From positions 2,604,001 to 2,668,000 of the forward strand of contig NZ_CP071859.1 of assembly GCF_023716665.1 (NCBI RefSeq): a DNA stretch of 64,000 nucleotides, written 5' to 3'. Each line of letters begins with the position of its first letter. Position 1 is the first letter of the stretch. Shown here piece after piece: positions 1 through 9,554 of this stretch. The notes below the pieces were generated by a model. The model saw nothing but the letters and a program-made list of their open reading frames with translations. It was not told where the DNA came from and made no database searches. The DNA comes from Vibrio sp. SCSIO 43135 (GTDB taxonomy: Bacteria; Pseudomonadota; Gammaproteobacteria; Enterobacterales; Vibrionaceae). The position numbers and the translations under genes are program-made.

Positions 1-190
1 CCTTTTCAGCTTGTGCGCGTTTAGCCTTTTCTTCAGCGTCACGTTTTGCATCCGCTTCTCGTTTCGCTTTTTCATCGGCTTCGCGCTGTGCTTTCTCTGC
101 AGCTTCACGTTTCGCTAGCTCTTCCGCTTCGCGTTTTGCTAACTCTTCCGCTTCACGCTGTGCTGCTTCCTCAGCTTCACGCTTGGCTTC
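1..190 (-). repeat. Imperfect repeats encoding the charged helix of IF-2
   Basis: The DNA repeats units of about 21-30 bases resembling ttcgcgttttgctaactctt with small changes, each giving an (A/E)-K/Q-R-E-A-E/D-E heptad. These are in-frame protein-coding repeats, not a mobile or CRISPR repeat, and their copy number could vary between strains. Confidence 0.7.
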
Positions 191-506
191 TTCTTCGATA
201 GTGCTGCGCTTCACATAAGTGCGCTTCTTACGCACTTCTACTTGAACATCTTTACTCTTACCACCACCAGCTGCAACACTTAGAGTGCTACGAGTCTTAC
301 GTTGAAGTGTTAATCGAGTAGGTTCAGATTCGCCCGACGTATCGCCGTGCTCCTTTTTCAGGTGAGTAAGAAGCTTTTGCTTCTCTTCATCTGAAACTTG
401 GTCGTTACTTGCTTTGTTCATGCCTGCATCAGCAAGTTGTTCAATCAAGCGGTCAACTGGTGTACCAATCTCTTCACTTAGAGCTTTTACCGTTAATTCT
501 GTCATT
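1..506 (-). CDS. infB: Translation initiation factor IF-2, N-terminal part (cut by window edge)
   Basis: This is the N-terminal 168 or so codons of IF-2, the GTPase that places fMet-tRNA on the 30S subunit; the rest lies beyond base 1. The ATG at 506 follows a strong AAGGAGG ribosome site and lies 20 nt past the nusA stop. The product begins [16 protein letters not shown], the usual small IF2-associated N-terminal domain, then from about residue 100 becomes an almost pure Ala/Glu/Lys/Arg stretch of repeated heptad-like units ([14 protein letters not shown]). That stretch should form a long charged helix linking the N-domain to the G-domain. It is the last visible gene of a rimP-nusA-infB operon, an order shared with E. 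coli. The identification is firm although the GTPase domain is not in view. Confidence 0.95.
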
Positions 507-526
507 CCGCTTCCTCCTTGCTGATA

Positions 527-2014
527 TTATTCTTCGTCGCCAAACCAACAGATGTTACGTGCAGCCATGATTAGCTCACCTGCGCGTTCTTCTGTTAAAC
601 CTTCGATGCCTTCAAGCTCATCGATGCCTTGGTCTGCTAGGTCTTCTAGAGTTGCTACGCCTTTCGCCGCTAGTTTAAATGCCATTTCACGCTCTAGACC
701 TTCTAGGCCTAGTAGGTCGTCAGCTGGCTCAACACCTTCAAAAGACTCTTCTTGAGCAAGTGCTAGCGTAGTCAATGCGTCTTTCGCGCGGCTACGTAGT
801 TCTTCAACTAGCTCTTCGTTTAGGCCGTCAACTTCTAGAAGTTCATTTACTGGTACGTAAGCCACTTCTTCTAGCGTAGAGAAACCTTCTTCAACTAGCA
901 TTTCAGCAAAGTCTTGCTCGATATCTAGGTGCTTCATGAAGTTTTCAATCGAAGCTTGAGACTCTTCTTGGTGTTTCTTCTGTAGATCAGCAACTGTCAT
1001 TACGTTCAGTTCCCAGCCTGTTAGCTGAGACGCAAGACGTACGTTTTGACCACTACGGCCAATCGCTTGTGCTAGGTTATCTGCTTCTACCGCGATATCC
1101 ATAGAGTGTGCATCTTCATCAACGATGATCGACGCTACGTCTGCTGGTGCCATTGCATTAATAACGAATTGCGCTGGGTTATCATCCCAAAGCACAATAT
1201 CAATACGCTCACCGCCTAGTTCACCAGAAACCGCTTGTACACGTGCACCACGCATACCAACACATGCACCAACAGGGTCGATACGACGGTCATTTGTCTT
1301 CACTGCGATTTTCGCGCGAGAACCAGGATCACGAGCAGCACCTTTCAGTTCAATTAGCTCTTCACCAATTTCAGGTACTTCGACACGGAATAGCTCAGCC
1401 AGCATTTCAGGCTTAGAGCGGGTGATGAATAGTTGGAAACCACGCGCTTCTGGTGCAACTTTGTATAGCAAACCACGTACGCGGTCGCCTGGACGGAAGT
1501 TTTCACGTGGAAGTTGGTCATCACGTAAGATAACTGCTTCAGCGTTGTTACCTAGATCTAGGATAACCGTATCGCGGTTAACTTTCTTAACCACACCTGT
1601 CACTAGCTCACCTTCGTTATCGATGAACTGCTCTACAATTTGTGCGCGCTCAGCTTCACGTACTTTCTGTACGATAACTTGCTTAGCCGTTTGAGTCGTA
1701 ATACGGTCAAACGTTACTGAATCAATATCGTCTTCTACGAAGTCACCAACAGTCAGTGTTTCATCTTCGTATTGTGCCGCTTCTAAAGAAATTTCTTTAG
1801 TTGGGTTCTCAACTTCTTCAACCACTTCCCAACGACGGAATGTGTCGAACTCACCAGTTTTACGGTCGATAGCAACACGAACATCGATTTCGATTTCGTG
1901 TTTTTTCTTAGTTGAGGTTGCTAGTGCAATTTCAAGCGCCTCAAAAATACGCTCACGAGGAACAGCTTTTTCGTTAGAAACTGCCTCTACTACCGCTAAA
2001 ATTTCTTTACTCAT
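527..2014 (-). CDS. nusA: Transcription termination/antitermination factor NusA
   Basis: NusA binds RNA polymerase near the RNA exit channel and modulates pausing, intrinsic and Rho termination, and antitermination. The 495-residue length equals the E. coli protein. Domains in order are an RNAP-binding N-domain (about 1-125), an S1 RNA-binding domain (about 135-200), two KH domains (about 230-345, with [11 protein letters not shown] and [11 protein letters not shown] as GXXG loops) and two acidic C-terminal repeats (about 365-495). The C-terminal repeats mark it as the gamma-proteobacterial type that contacts the alpha subunit and lambda N. The ATG follows AGAGG. It lies 50 nt downstream of rimP and 20 nt upstream of infB. 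In E. coli this operon is autoregulated by NusA; here that is inference. Confidence 0.98.
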   Translation of the reverse strand: MSKEILAVVEAVSNEKAVPRERIFEALEIALATSTKKKHEIEIDVRVAIDRKTGEFDTFRRWEVVEEVENPTKEISLEAAQYEDETLTVGDFVEDDIDSVTFDRITTQTAKQVIVQKVREAERAQIVEQFIDNEGELVTGVVKKVNRDTVILDLGNNAEAVILRDDQLPRENFRPGDRVRGLLYKVAPEARGFQLFITRSKPEMLAELFRVEVPEIGEELIELKGAARDPGSRAKIAVKTNDRRIDPVGACVGMRGARVQAVSGELGGERIDIVLWDDNPAQFVINAMAPADVASIIVDEDAHSMDIAVEADNLAQAIGRSGQNVRLASQLTGWELNVMTVADLQKKHQEESQASIENFMKHLDIEQDFAEMLVEEGFSTLEEVAYVPVNELLEVDGLNEELVEELRSRAKDALTTLALAQEESFEGVEPADDLLGLEGLEREMAFKLAAKGVATLEDLADQGIDELEGIEGLTEERAGELIMAARNICWFGDEE

Positions 2015-2064
2015 TTTAATCTAGCCTCTTAAGCTTTTTTCTCTAGAGTTGCGTCTCTAGAAAA

Positions 2065-2520
2065 TTAAAATTTAGGGATCAGGTTAGCCTTTGAAATGTT
2101 GCTAAGAACAAACGTTTCTTCTTGTCCATCAACAACTACTGTGATGTTTTCACCGTCTACAGAATGGATATCACCTTTCCATTTACGACGGTTGCCCACA
2201 GCCATTTTCAAAACGATGCTTACCTCGTGACCAATAAATTGCTCATAGTGTGCTGCTTTGAAAAGTGGTCTCTCAAGACCTGGTGAAGACACTTCTAAGT
2301 TGTACGCCACAGAGATTGGATCTTCTACATCCATTACTGCACTCACTTGATGACTCACTTCTGCACAATCATCAACGTTAATGCCATTTTCATGGTCGAT
2401 GTAGATACGTAGCGTTGAATGCTCGCCTGCACGAATAAATTCTAATCCAACTAACTCGTAGCCAGATGCTGCTACAGGCGCATCAAGCATTTCAGTAAGT
2501 TGTCTTTCTAAACCAGTCAT
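2065..2520 (-). CDS. rimP: Ribosome maturation factor RimP
   Basis: RimP is a cytoplasmic factor needed for maturation of the 30S subunit. The 151-residue product has the typical N-terminal alpha/beta domain (ending near [12 protein letters not shown], the family signature) and a C-terminal SH3-like barrel. The start ATG at 2520 follows GGAG with an 8-nt spacer. It is the first protein gene of the rimP-nusA-infB operon and lies downstream of tRNA-fMet. Two terminator-like hairpins (2546-2558 and 2610-2641) sit between the tRNA and this gene on the coding strand, so expression may depend on readthrough. Confidence 0.97.
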   Translation of the reverse strand: MTGLERQLTEMLDAPVAASGYELVGLEFIRAGEHSTLRIYIDHENGINVDDCAEVSHQVSAVMDVEDPISVAYNLEVSSPGLERPLFKAAHYEQFIGHEVSIVLKMAVGNRRKWKGDIHSVDGENITVVVDGQEETFVLSNISKANLIPKF

Positions 2521-2537
2521 TTAAACCACTCCAGAAA

Positions 2538-2559
2538 CAAAAAAAGGGCATAGAGCCCA
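2538..2559 (-). terminator. Short hairpin with T-tract in the rimP leader
   Basis: Read on the minus strand, GGGC-TCTAT-GCCC is followed by seven T residues, 25 nt before the rimP ATG. The stem is only 4 bp, so it is a weak terminator or attenuator candidate. Confidence 0.4.
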
Positions 2560-2609
2560 ATTTAAATTCCAAGCAAACACCTAAACCTTTCAAATGAAAA
2601 ATTCAGATA

Positions 2610-2641
2610 ACAAAAAACCCCGATAGTCGGGGTTTTTTGTT
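2610..2641 (-). terminator. Bidirectional intrinsic terminator between tRNA-fMet and rimP
   Basis: An 8-bp core stem (AACCCCGA/TCGGGGTT) with a short loop is flanked by A6 on one side and T6 on the other. On the minus strand it follows tRNA-fMet, so it would end tRNA transcripts unless RNA polymerase reads through into rimP-nusA-infB. Confidence 0.8.
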
Positions 2642-2681
2642 GCTGGACCCTTATATGTTAAACACCCAATGATGCTTAACT

Positions 2682-2701
2682 CACAGTGAAGAGTCACTGT
2701 G
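2682..2701 (-). other. Hairpin in the tRNA-fMet trailer
   Basis: This is a perfect 8-bp inverted repeat, CACAGTGA-agag-TCACTGTG, without a T-tract. A second perfect hairpin (AATCCT-gta-AGGATT, 2716-2730) abuts the tRNA 3' end. Both lie in the stretch between the tRNA and the terminator and look like processing or 3'-protection structures rather than terminators. Confidence 0.5.
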
Positions 2702-2730
2702 CAAACTTGTCCACGAATCCTGTAAGGATT

Positions 2731-2807
<77 letters not shown>

Positions 2808-2861
2808 TCCGACTTGTGAGCATTATACGCTCAACAAGGTGATTTACAAGTTTGTAAATAA

Positions 2862-2945
2862 TGGTGCCGAGAGAGGGACTCGAACCCTCACACCTAAGGC
2901 ACTAGCACCTCATGCTAGCGTGTCTACCAATTTCACCATCTCGGC
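2862..2945 (-). tRNA. tRNA-Leu (GAG)
   Basis: This is an 84-nt class II cloverleaf on the minus strand starting GCCGAGATGGTG. The anticodon stem CTAGC/GCTAG encloses loop ATGAGGT, so the anticodon is GAG. A long variable arm follows and CCA is encoded at 2864-2862. It lies 33 nt after secG and 54 nt before tRNA-fMet, so secG and both tRNAs are probably co-transcribed, as secG-leuU is in E. coli. Confidence 0.96.
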
Positions 2946-2978
2946 AGCTAAATCTATTTAATCGCTATAGAAAATAGC

Positions 2979-3320
2979 TTATTGAGGAATTTCGTCACCC
3001 GTTGGGGCAGGAATTTCACTCGCATCATCAGCTTGCTGGATAATTTGACCTTGAGAAGGGTCTACCCACTGTGACTCGGTTTTATGCGTAGACATATTAC
3101 CTAACACTAAGCTAAGGATGAAAAATACAGTTGCAAAAATTGCAGTCATTCGGGTTAGGAAGTTTCCTGAGCCACTCGCACCAAAAACAGTGTTTGAAGC
3201 GCCAGCACCGAATGAGGCTCCCATATCTGCGCCTTTACCTTGTTGAATCAACACAAGGCCAATTACACCAAGCGCTGCCAACAGGTAAATCACAAGTAGA
3301 ACTGTAAACATAATTTCCAC
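2979..3320 (-). CDS. secG: Sec translocon subunit SecG
   Basis: SecG is the small inner-membrane subunit of SecYEG that assists SecA-driven export. The 113-residue product has two membrane segments (about 4-24 and 55-75) joined by the glycine-rich cytoplasmic loop [13 protein letters not shown] that typifies the family, and an acidic hydrophilic tail. A promoter is predicted at 3416-3444. The start ATG is preceded by AGGTGGAA. It is followed by tRNA-Leu(GAG) and tRNA-fMet on the same strand with no terminator in the 33-nt gap. Confidence 0.96.
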   Translation of the reverse strand: MEIMFTVLLVIYLLAALGVIGLVLIQQGKGADMGASFGAGASNTVFGASGSGNFLTRMTAIFATVFFILSLVLGNMSTHKTESQWVDPSQGQIIQQADDASEIPAPTGDEIPQ

Positions 3321-3415
3321 CTATGTTCCAAATTGTTGAGCCAGCGCCGTTCTGCTTCTTTGCCGAGGCAAATATTAAGAACAAGGCTAGCGACCTCCTA
3401 ACTGAAGGCCGAGCA

Positions 3416-3444
3416 ATACTAGCGAAAGCCAGTTACTCTGACAA
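3416..3444 (-). promoter_or_regulatory. Predicted sigma-70 promoter for secG-tRNA genes
   Basis: On the minus strand, TTGTCA (3444-3439) and TAGTAT (3421-3416) are separated by exactly 17 nt. This gives a leader of about 90 nt before the secG ATG, containing a small TTTGCC/GGCAAA hairpin. Confidence 0.5.
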
Positions 3445-3531
3445 GCGGAATTTAATAAAAAACACCAACTTCACAACCAAACGGTCAAAAAAGGGGCAAA
3501 AGTGCAAATCACCCTCTATAAGCAAACGAAA

Positions 3532-3549
3532 AGAGCCCTGTAGGGCTCT
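3532..3549 (-). terminator. Terminator after glmM
   Basis: The 7-bp stem AGAGCCC/GGGCTCT with a 4-nt loop is followed by TTTTC on the minus strand, 25 nt past the glmM stop. Confidence 0.8.
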
Positions 3550-3573
3550 CAAGCGCAATTACAGTGAAAAAGC

Positions 3574-4914
3574 TTAACAATTAGCTCTAACTGCATCAGC
3601 AATTTTGGTTGCGGATGATTGTACCAGTTCAGCGTCTTCACCTTCTACCATCACGCGCAGTAGTGGTTCAGTACCAGACTTGCGCAGTAGAACGCGCCCC
3701 TTCTCTCCCAGCACAGCTTCAACTTCGGTTACCGATGCTTTTACTGCGTCGGCTTCTAGCGGGTTAGAATCACCACTGAAACGAACATTTTCTAACACCT
3801 GAGGGTAAAGAGTCATACCTTGAGACAACTCATTCAGTGTCATGTCACTGCCTACTACTGAAGCAAGAACTTGCAGCGCCGCCACAATAGCATCACCTGT
3901 AGTCACTTTATCTAGCAAAATGACGTGACCTGAGTTTTCAGCGCCAATCTTCCAGCCTTTTACTAGAAGCAGCTCCATCACGTAACGATCACCAACAGCA
4001 GCACGGACAAATGGAATTCCTAATTGCTTAAGTCCATTTTCCATACCTAGATTGGTCATTAATGTACCGACAACACCACCTTTCAGTTCACCACGACGTA
4101 GTGCATCACGCGCGATGATATAAGCGATTTGGTCACCGTCGACTTTATTGCCTAACTCATCCACCATAATGATTCGGTCACCATCCCCGTCGAAGGCTAA
4201 GCCTAAGTGCGCTTTTTCTTCAACGACTCTTTGCTGTAACGCTTTTACATCGGTAGCACCGACTTGATCATTAATGTTGGTGCCATTAGGTTCGACGCCC
4301 ATCGCAATCACTTCCGCACCCAATTCACTGAATACAGCAGGTGCAATATGGTAAGTTGCACCGTGTGCACAATCCACGACGATTTTCAGACCTGCAAGGC
4401 TCAGATCGGAAGGAAAAGTACTTTTACAGAATTCAATATAACGACCAGCGGCATCATTTAAGCGAGTTGCTTTACCAAGCAAAGCTGACTCGACACACTC
4501 GATGTCTTTATCTAGTTCAGCCTCAATCGCTAGCTCGATATCATCTGGCAGCTTAGTACCCTCTGAAGAAAAGAATTTGATGCCGTTATCGTAGTAAGGG
4601 TTATGAGATGCAGAAATCACAATTCCCGCTTCAGCACGGAAAGTTTGTGTTAGATATGCCACTGCAGGTGTTGGCATAGGCCCAGTAAATGTCGCTTTTA
4701 GGCCCGCTGCTGCGAGTCCAGCTTCCAGCGCAGACTCCAGCATGTAACCTGAGATGCGGGTGTCTTTACCAATAATAACTTTCTTCGTCCCCTGCTTAGC
4801 TAATACTCGCCCTGCAGCCCAACCAAGCTTAAGTACAAAATCTGGTGTAATTGGATATTGGCCTACTTTGCCTCGTACACCATCTGTACCAAAATAACGT
4901 CTTTTATCAGACAT
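3574..4914 (-). CDS. glmM: Phosphoglucosamine mutase
   Basis: GlmM interconverts glucosamine-6-phosphate and glucosamine-1-phosphate, committing amino sugar to UDP-GlcNAc for peptidoglycan and LPS. The 446-residue protein has the four-domain phosphohexomutase layout. The active-site loop ISASHNP carries the phosphoserine at about residue 103, the metal loop is DGDGDR (about 243-248), and the C-terminal phosphate-binding motif is [12 protein letters not shown]. It follows folP at 41 nt on the same strand (ftsH-folP-glmM, as in E. coli) and is closed by its own terminator. It is distinct from the second phosphohexomutase in this window (43107-44519), which belongs to the chitin block. Confidence 0.97.
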   Translation of the reverse strand: MSDKRRYFGTDGVRGKVGQYPITPDFVLKLGWAAGRVLAKQGTKKVIIGKDTRISGYMLESALEAGLAAAGLKATFTGPMPTPAVAYLTQTFRAEAGIVISASHNPYYDNGIKFFSSEGTKLPDDIELAIEAELDKDIECVESALLGKATRLNDAAGRYIEFCKSTFPSDLSLAGLKIVVDCAHGATYHIAPAVFSELGAEVIAMGVEPNGTNINDQVGATDVKALQQRVVEEKAHLGLAFDGDGDRIIMVDELGNKVDGDQIAYIIARDALRRGELKGGVVGTLMTNLGMENGLKQLGIPFVRAAVGDRYVMELLLVKGWKIGAENSGHVILLDKVTTGDAIVAALQVLASVVGSDMTLNELSQGMTLYPQVLENVRFSGDSNPLEADAVKASVTEVEAVLGEKGRVLLRKSGTEPLLRVMVEGEDAELVQSSATKIADAVRANC

Positions 4915-4955
4915 AATGTATTTCCTTCTTATTTAGCGAGAACTTCAGTCCTGCG

Positions 4956-5786
4956 TTAAAGGTTATTCTGAGTTGTTTGTATTATTTTCATCGCTTCCAA
5001 CGTTTCTTCTACGTCGTGAACACGAATAATCTGTGCGCCTTTCATCGCAGCAATGGTAGCGCAGGTAACACTCGCCACCATACATTCAGCAGGAGCCTTA
5101 TCGAGCAACTTAAAAATCATTGATTTACGTGACATACCAGCTAACAGCGGAAAGCCTAATTGATGGAATTTTTCAAAATGCGCGAGTAAATGATAGTTAT
5201 GCTCAAGTGTTTTACCAAAACCAAACCCTGGGTCGAGGATCAACTGACTTTTCTTGATTCCTACACTTTCACATGCCGCTACCCTATCCTCAAGGAACAC
5301 TGCAATATCATTCATGATGTCTTGATATTCAGGGTTGGACTGCATGGTTCTTGGTTGCCCCTGCATATGCATTAAACACACAGGTACACCAGTATCAGCA
5401 GCGACTTGCAATGCACCTGGCTCTTGCAAAGCACGTACATCATTGATGATATCGGCGCCAGCTTCAATAGCTTGGCGCATTACTTCCGCTTTACTGGTAT
5501 CAATAGAGATCCAAACACCATGCTTTTCTCGAATTGCTTTAATGATGGGTACGACACGCTGTAGCTCTTCCTCAAGGCTAACATCAGGTGCGCCTGGGCG
5601 AGTCGATTCACCACCAATGTCAATGATACTAACGCCAGCTTCTATCATATTCTCTGCTTGAGTGAGTGCGTTCTCAAGTGAGTTATATTTGCCACCATCA
5701 GAAAATGAATCAGGCGTAACATTCAAAATACCCATGACATGTGGGTGAGATAAGTCTAATTGTTTTTTGTTGGATTCGATAATCAT
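4956..5786 (-). CDS. folP: Dihydropteroate synthase
   Basis: FolP condenses para-aminobenzoate with dihydropterin pyrophosphate in folate synthesis and is the sulfonamide target. The 276-residue product shows the N-terminal signature MGILNVTPDSFSDGG, the IGGESTRPGA loop, DTSKAEV and the C-terminal IIRVHDV. I chose the ATG at 5786 (MIIESNKKQL) because AGGGGAAG lies just upstream; an in-frame GTG at 5810 would overlap the ftsH terminator and add eight unconserved residues. It lies between ftsH and glmM as in many gamma-proteobacteria. A full terminator (5812-5837) separates it from ftsH, so it relies on readthrough or its own promoter. Confidence 0.95.
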   Translation of the reverse strand: MIIESNKKQLDLSHPHVMGILNVTPDSFSDGGKYNSLENALTQAENMIEAGVSIIDIGGESTRPGAPDVSLEEELQRVVPIIKAIREKHGVWISIDTSKAEVMRQAIEAGADIINDVRALQEPGALQVAADTGVPVCLMHMQGQPRTMQSNPEYQDIMNDIAVFLEDRVAACESVGIKKSQLILDPGFGFGKTLEHNYHLLAHFEKFHQLGFPLLAGMSRKSMIFKLLDKAPAECMVASVTCATIAAMKGAQIIRVHDVEETLEAMKIIQTTQNNL

Positions 5787-5811
5787 GGTTCTTCCCCTAA
5801 ACCAAAACACA

Positions 5812-5837
5812 AAAACCCCGAGTCGCCTCGGGGTTTT
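5812..5837 (-). terminator. Intrinsic terminator between ftsH and folP
   Basis: An 11-bp stem, AAAACCCCGAG/CTCGGGGTTTT with loop GCGA on the minus strand, is followed by T residues, right after ftsH and 26 nt before the folP ATG. Confidence 0.85.
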
Positions 5838-5854
5838 ATTGGTTAAGCTAGCGT

Positions 5855-7843
5855 TTACTCAGCGTCTTTCTTGTCCGCTGCTTCTTCAGAGCTTACTTCT
5901 GCCTTTTGTTCAGCTTGCTCAGCTTTAGGCTCCGCTTTTTTCTCGTCAGACTGTTTCGATTCTACAGAATCAGATTCCGGCTTCGCTTCTTCCGCTTTCG
6001 GTTGAGATTGCTCTCCCCAGCCGGCTGGCTCGCGAATGTCCGTTTTACGTTCCATCAGGTCATCAATCTGACCAGCATCGATGGTTTCGTACTTCATTAA
6101 CGCATCTTTCATCGCGTGCATGATATCCATGTTATCTTCAAGGATCTGCTTAGCACGGTCGTAGTTGCGGTCAATGATCTTACGGACTTCATCATCAATC
6201 AACTTAGCTGTGTCATCAGACATATGTTTAGTCTGAGTCACGCTACGGCCTAGGAATACTTCACCTTCTTCTTCTGCATACAAAAGAGGACCAAGTTTTT
6301 CAGAGAAGCCCCACTGAGTAACCATCTTACGCGCAATATCAGTTGCACGTTCAATATCGTTAGATGCACCAGTCGACACTTTATCAGCACCGTAGATAAG
6401 CTCTTCAGCTAAACGGCCGCCGTAAAGGCTTGAAACCATAGATTCAAGGTGTTGGCGAGACATACTCACACGGTCTTGCTCTGGCAAGTACATAGTCACA
6501 CCTAGCGCACGGCCACGTGGAATGATAGACACTTTATACACTGGATCATGCTCAGGCACCAAACGACCAACAATCGCGTGACCCGCTTCATGGTACGCCG
6601 TCGATTCTTTGGTCTCTTCAGACATAACCATAGAGCGACGTTCTGCACCCATCATGATCTTGTCTTTCGCCAGTTCGAACTCAACCATAGAAACGTTGCG
6701 CTTGTTGCCACGAGCAGCAAATAGTGCGGCTTCGTTTACTAAGTTTGCAAGATCAGCACCAGAGAAGCCTGGAGTACCACGAGCAATTAGAGAAGGCTCT
6801 ACATCACCTGCAAGAGGCACTTTGCGCATGTGTACTTTAAGAATCTGTTCACGACCACGCACATCTGGTAGACCAACAACAACTTGGCGGTCAAAACGGC
6901 CCGGACGCAATAGAGCAGGGTCAAGTACATCTGGACGGTTAGTTGCAGCGATAACGATAATACCTTCATTACCTTCAAAACCATCCATTTCAACGAGCAT
7001 TTGGTTAAGGGTTTGCTCACGTTCGTCGTGACCACCACCAACACCAGCACCACGCTGACGACCTACTGCATCAATCTCATCGATAAAGATGATACAAGGC
7101 GCTGCTTTTTTCGCTTGTTCGAACATGTCACGTACACGAGATGCACCAACACCTACAAACATTTCTACGAAGTCAGAACCCGAGATTGTGAAAAACGGTA
7201 CTTTTGCTTCACCAGCGATCGCCTTAGCAAGTAACGTTTTACCAGTACCAGGTGGACCAACCATAAGAACACCAGTTGGGATCTTACCGCCAAGCTTTTG
7301 GAAACGGCTAGGGTCACGTAGGTAATCCACCAGCTCTTTCACATCTTCTTTAGCTTCATCACAACCCGCTACATCTGCAAACGTGGTTTTGATTTGTTCT
7401 TCGCTCATCATACGAGCTTTGCTCTTACCGAAAGACATAGCGCCTTTACCGCCACCGCCTTGCATCTGACGCATGAAGAAAATCCACACACCGATCAGTA
7501 AGATCATTGGGAACCACGAAATGAAGATAGTGCCTAGCAGGCTTTGTTCTTCAGGTGGTGTACCTTGAACTTTTACATTCTGGTTGATCAGATCATCAAG
7601 TAGCTTCTGATCATAAACAGGCATGTAAGTGACTGCCTTGGCGCCACCGCCACGACGGATAAAAGTGATTTCCTCACCTTTAAACGTTGCTTCTTGAATC
7701 TGGCCGTTGCCAACTTCCTGTACAAACGTGGTGTAATCAACTGCTCTGCCGTTGTTTTCTCCAGGGCCAAAGCTCTGGAAAACTGACATCAAAACTACAG
7801 CGATAACAAGCCACAGAATTAAATTTTTTGCCATGTCACTCAA
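5855..7843 (-). CDS. ftsH: ATP-dependent zinc metalloprotease FtsH
   Basis: FtsH is the membrane-anchored hexameric AAA+ protease that degrades unassembled membrane proteins and soluble regulators such as sigma-32 and LpxC in relatives. The 662 residues show TM1 (about 5-25), a periplasmic domain, TM2 (about 107-125), Walker A GPPGTGKT (196-203), Walker B IIFIDEID (251-258), the second region of homology around [20 protein letters not shown] and the zinc motif HEAGH (418-422). The last 60 or so residues are a low-complexity Glu/Lys/Ala/Ser tail, longer than in E. coli. The TTG at 7843 has GAGG at 8 nt; an ATG at 7834 (MAKNLIL, the E. coli start) is the alternative. It lies 99 nt downstream of rlmE. 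Confidence 0.97.
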   Translation of the reverse strand: MSDMAKNLILWLVIAVVLMSVFQSFGPGENNGRAVDYTTFVQEVGNGQIQEATFKGEEITFIRRGGGAKAVTYMPVYDQKLLDDLINQNVKVQGTPPEEQSLLGTIFISWFPMILLIGVWIFFMRQMQGGGGKGAMSFGKSKARMMSEEQIKTTFADVAGCDEAKEDVKELVDYLRDPSRFQKLGGKIPTGVLMVGPPGTGKTLLAKAIAGEAKVPFFTISGSDFVEMFVGVGASRVRDMFEQAKKAAPCIIFIDEIDAVGRQRGAGVGGGHDEREQTLNQMLVEMDGFEGNEGIIVIAATNRPDVLDPALLRPGRFDRQVVVGLPDVRGREQILKVHMRKVPLAGDVEPSLIARGTPGFSGADLANLVNEAALFAARGNKRNVSMVEFELAKDKIMMGAERRSMVMSEETKESTAYHEAGHAIVGRLVPEHDPVYKVSIIPRGRALGVTMYLPEQDRVSMSRQHLESMVSSLYGGRLAEELIYGADKVSTGASNDIERATDIARKMVTQWGFSEKLGPLLYAEEEGEVFLGRSVTQTKHMSDDTAKLIDDEVRKIIDRNYDRAKQILEDNMDIMHAMKDALMKYETIDAGQIDDLMERKTDIREPAGWGEQSQPKAEEAKPESDSVESKQSDEKKAEPKAEQAEQKAEVSSEEAADKKDAE

Positions 7844-7942
7844 GGTGTAAGCCTCGCGATAACTAATTGTAATTAAAGGTAGGGTACTACAGTTTGTAAC
7901 CTGTAGCTATAGTGTTAACTTTTGCTATTTACAGCAAAATAG

Positions 7943-8572
7943 TTAGCCTTTGTAACCAGAGGCTACAATGAAAACTTCTCTTGAGCGAGCCCTTGAGGAG
8001 TCTGGTTTTCTAATTTTCACGACTTTAAACATGTCACGTACTTCTTTGACATATTGGTCGAAGCCTTCACCTTGGAAAACTTTAACCACAAAGCTACCAT
8101 TAGGTGCCAGAACTTGTCGACACATATCTAATGCTAGTTCAACCAAGTACATAGCACGAGGTTGGTCTACCGAAGAGTTACCTGCAATGTTAGGCGCCAT
8201 GTCTGACATCACAACATCGACCATGTTTGGTTGGATTCGCTCAAGTAATGCATCAAGAACCGATTCTTCACGAAAATCCCCTTGCAAGAAACTGACTCCA
8301 GCAATCGGGTCCATCGGCAGTAAATCACACGCGATGATTTGTCCGCTTTCCCCTATTACTTTAGCAGCATATTGAGACCATCCCCCTGGCGCAGCTCCCA
8401 AATCGACAACTGTCATTCCTGGAGCTAACAGTTTGTCTTTACTTTGGATTTCTTCCATTTTGAAATAAGCACGTGAACGATAGCCTTTCTTTCTCGCTTC
8501 ATTCGCGTATTTATCATCAAAATGTTCTTTCAACCAGCGTCCAGAGCTGGCCGAGTGTTTCTGTTTACTCAT
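7943..8572 (-). CDS. rlmE: 23S rRNA 2'-O-ribose U2552 methyltransferase
   Basis: RlmE (FtsJ/RrmJ) methylates U2552 of 23S rRNA during late 50S assembly, using S-adenosylmethionine. The 209-residue product has the Rossmann SAM motif [13 protein letters not shown] and the K-D-K-E tetrad expected from [24 protein letters not shown] and SREVFIV. The ATG at 8572 (MSKQKHSAS) follows AGGA and gives the family length; the longer frame upstream to 8662 would add 30 unconserved residues into the divergent promoter region. It lies upstream of ftsH and is divergent from yhbY, exactly as in E. coli. Confidence 0.96.
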   Translation of the reverse strand: MSKQKHSASSGRWLKEHFDDKYANEARKKGYRSRAYFKMEEIQSKDKLLAPGMTVVDLGAAPGGWSQYAAKVIGESGQIIACDLLPMDPIAGVSFLQGDFREESVLDALLERIQPNMVDVVMSDMAPNIAGNSSVDQPRAMYLVELALDMCRQVLAPNGSFVVKVFQGEGFDQYVKEVRDMFKVVKIRKPDSSRARSREVFIVASGYKG

Positions 8573-8691
8573 TCGATTCCTAACTAAAACGCCTCTACCC
8601 GATAAAGTATGGTAGAAAATATAGTCTTCCGAGATAGATGGCGTTAAAATGGTATTTTTCAACCCTAATAGTAAATAAAATTGGCCGCGTA

Positions 8692-8988
8692 ATGAACCTA
8701 AGCACCAAACAAAAGCAGCATCTAAAAGGCCTAGCGCACAGTTTAAAACCTGTAGTGCTTATGGGCGCAAATGGACTAACTGAAGCTGTTCTAGCGGAAA
8801 TCGAAATCGCACTCGATCACCATGAGCTAATCAAAATCAAAGTCGCATCTGAAGATCGCGAAACTAAGCTATTGATTATTGATGCTATTGTTCGTGAAAC
8901 TAAAGCAGAGAAAGTGCAAACCATCGGAAAAGTACTGGTACTATACCGCCAGTCTGAGCAACGTAAGATCGAGCTTCCACGCAAGTAA
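8692..8988 (+). CDS. yhbY: Ribosome assembly RNA-binding protein YhbY
   Basis: This is a small CRM-domain (YhbY-like) protein that associates with pre-50S particles. The 98 residues begin [16 protein letters not shown] and contain the conserved [17 protein letters not shown] segment, which holds the GxxG-like loop, and the basic HHELIKIKV strand. I use the ATG at 8692; an extension to 8638 would run into the rlmE promoter region and matches nothing in the family. It is divergent from rlmE (119 bp apart) and convergent with greA across a shared terminator. Confidence 0.94.
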   Translation: MNLSTKQKQHLKGLAHSLKPVVLMGANGLTEAVLAEIEIALDHHELIKIKVASEDRETKLLIIDAIVRETKAEKVQTIGKVLVLYRQSEQRKIELPRK

Positions 8989-9009
8989 GCTTTCGCTTTC
9001 CAAATGGTA

Positions 9010-9035
9010 AAAAAGGTCGCAATAGCGACCTTTTT
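9010..9035. terminator. Bidirectional terminator between yhbY and greA
   Basis: The stem AAAAAGGTCGC-aata-GCGACCTTTTT is A/T-flanked on both sides and serves the two convergent genes. Confidence 0.88.
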
Positions 9036-9080
9036 AATTTCTAACAACACCGAATGGCTGATTTAGCAGCCTGCTTTCGA

Positions 9081-9554
9081 TTACTTGTATTCTACTTTGT
9101 CGATTTCAAAGTCTTTGTCACCGCCAGGGGTAGAAATAACGACTTCGTCACCTTCCATTTTTCCGATCAAGCCACGTGCAATTGGTGAGCTCACCGAAAT
9201 ACGACCAGACTTAATGTCAGCTTCATCGTCGCCAACGATTTGGTAAGTTTTTTCTTCATCAGTATCGACATCGATCAGGGTCACTGTAGTACCGAAGATA
9301 ACTTTACCTGAGTTTTCCATTTGGCTAACGTCGATGATCTGAGCTACAGAAAGCTTGTATTCGATATCACGGATTTGCGCTTCACAAATACCTTGCTCTT
9401 CACGCGCTGCGTGATATTCCGCATTCTCTTTTAAGTCACCCAGTTCACGCGCTTCAGCAATAGCTTCTGAGATTTGTGGGCGAAGTTTTAGTAGTCGGTC
9501 TAATTCATCACGCAACAGTTGTGCGCCACGAACAGTCATTGGAACTTTTTCCAT
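9081..9554 (-). CDS. greA: Transcript cleavage factor GreA
   Basis: GreA enters the RNA polymerase secondary channel and stimulates cleavage of backtracked RNA. The 157-residue product has an N-terminal antiparallel coiled coil (about 1-75), with the acidic tip LKENAEY carrying the conserved D/E pair, and a C-terminal FKBP-like domain ending [17 protein letters not shown]. The ATG at 9554 follows AGAGGTATAAA. A perfect 7-bp inverted repeat (9573-9596) lies 19-42 nt upstream. In E. coli the greA leader is attenuated; that may apply here but is not shown. Confidence 0.97.
   Translation of the reverse strand: MEKVPMTVRGAQLLRDELDRLLKLRPQISEAIAEARELGDLKENAEYHAAREEQGICEAQIRDIEYKLSVAQIIDVSQMENSGKVIFGTTVTLIDVDTDEEKTYQIVGDDEADIKSGRISVSSPIARGLIGKMEGDEVVISTPGGDKDFEIDKVEYK

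Noticed and set aside
60..190. CRISPR-like repeats at the left edge
   Set aside because: Repeats are contiguous, imperfect and in frame with IF-2, without spacers.
1125..1694. Plus-strand 189-codon open frame with a Ser/Arg/Thr-rich product
   Set aside because: It is the antisense frame of nusA, low in complexity, without a ribosome site.
3323..3577. Plus-strand 84-codon frame between secG and glmM
   Set aside because: It overlaps the secG promoter and the glmM terminator hairpin, and its Lys-rich product shows no family traits.
5906..6100. Plus-strand frame with Arg/Phe/Leu repeats
   Set aside because: It mirrors the Glu/Lys tail of FtsH on the other strand, and such composition is expected by chance from that repeat.
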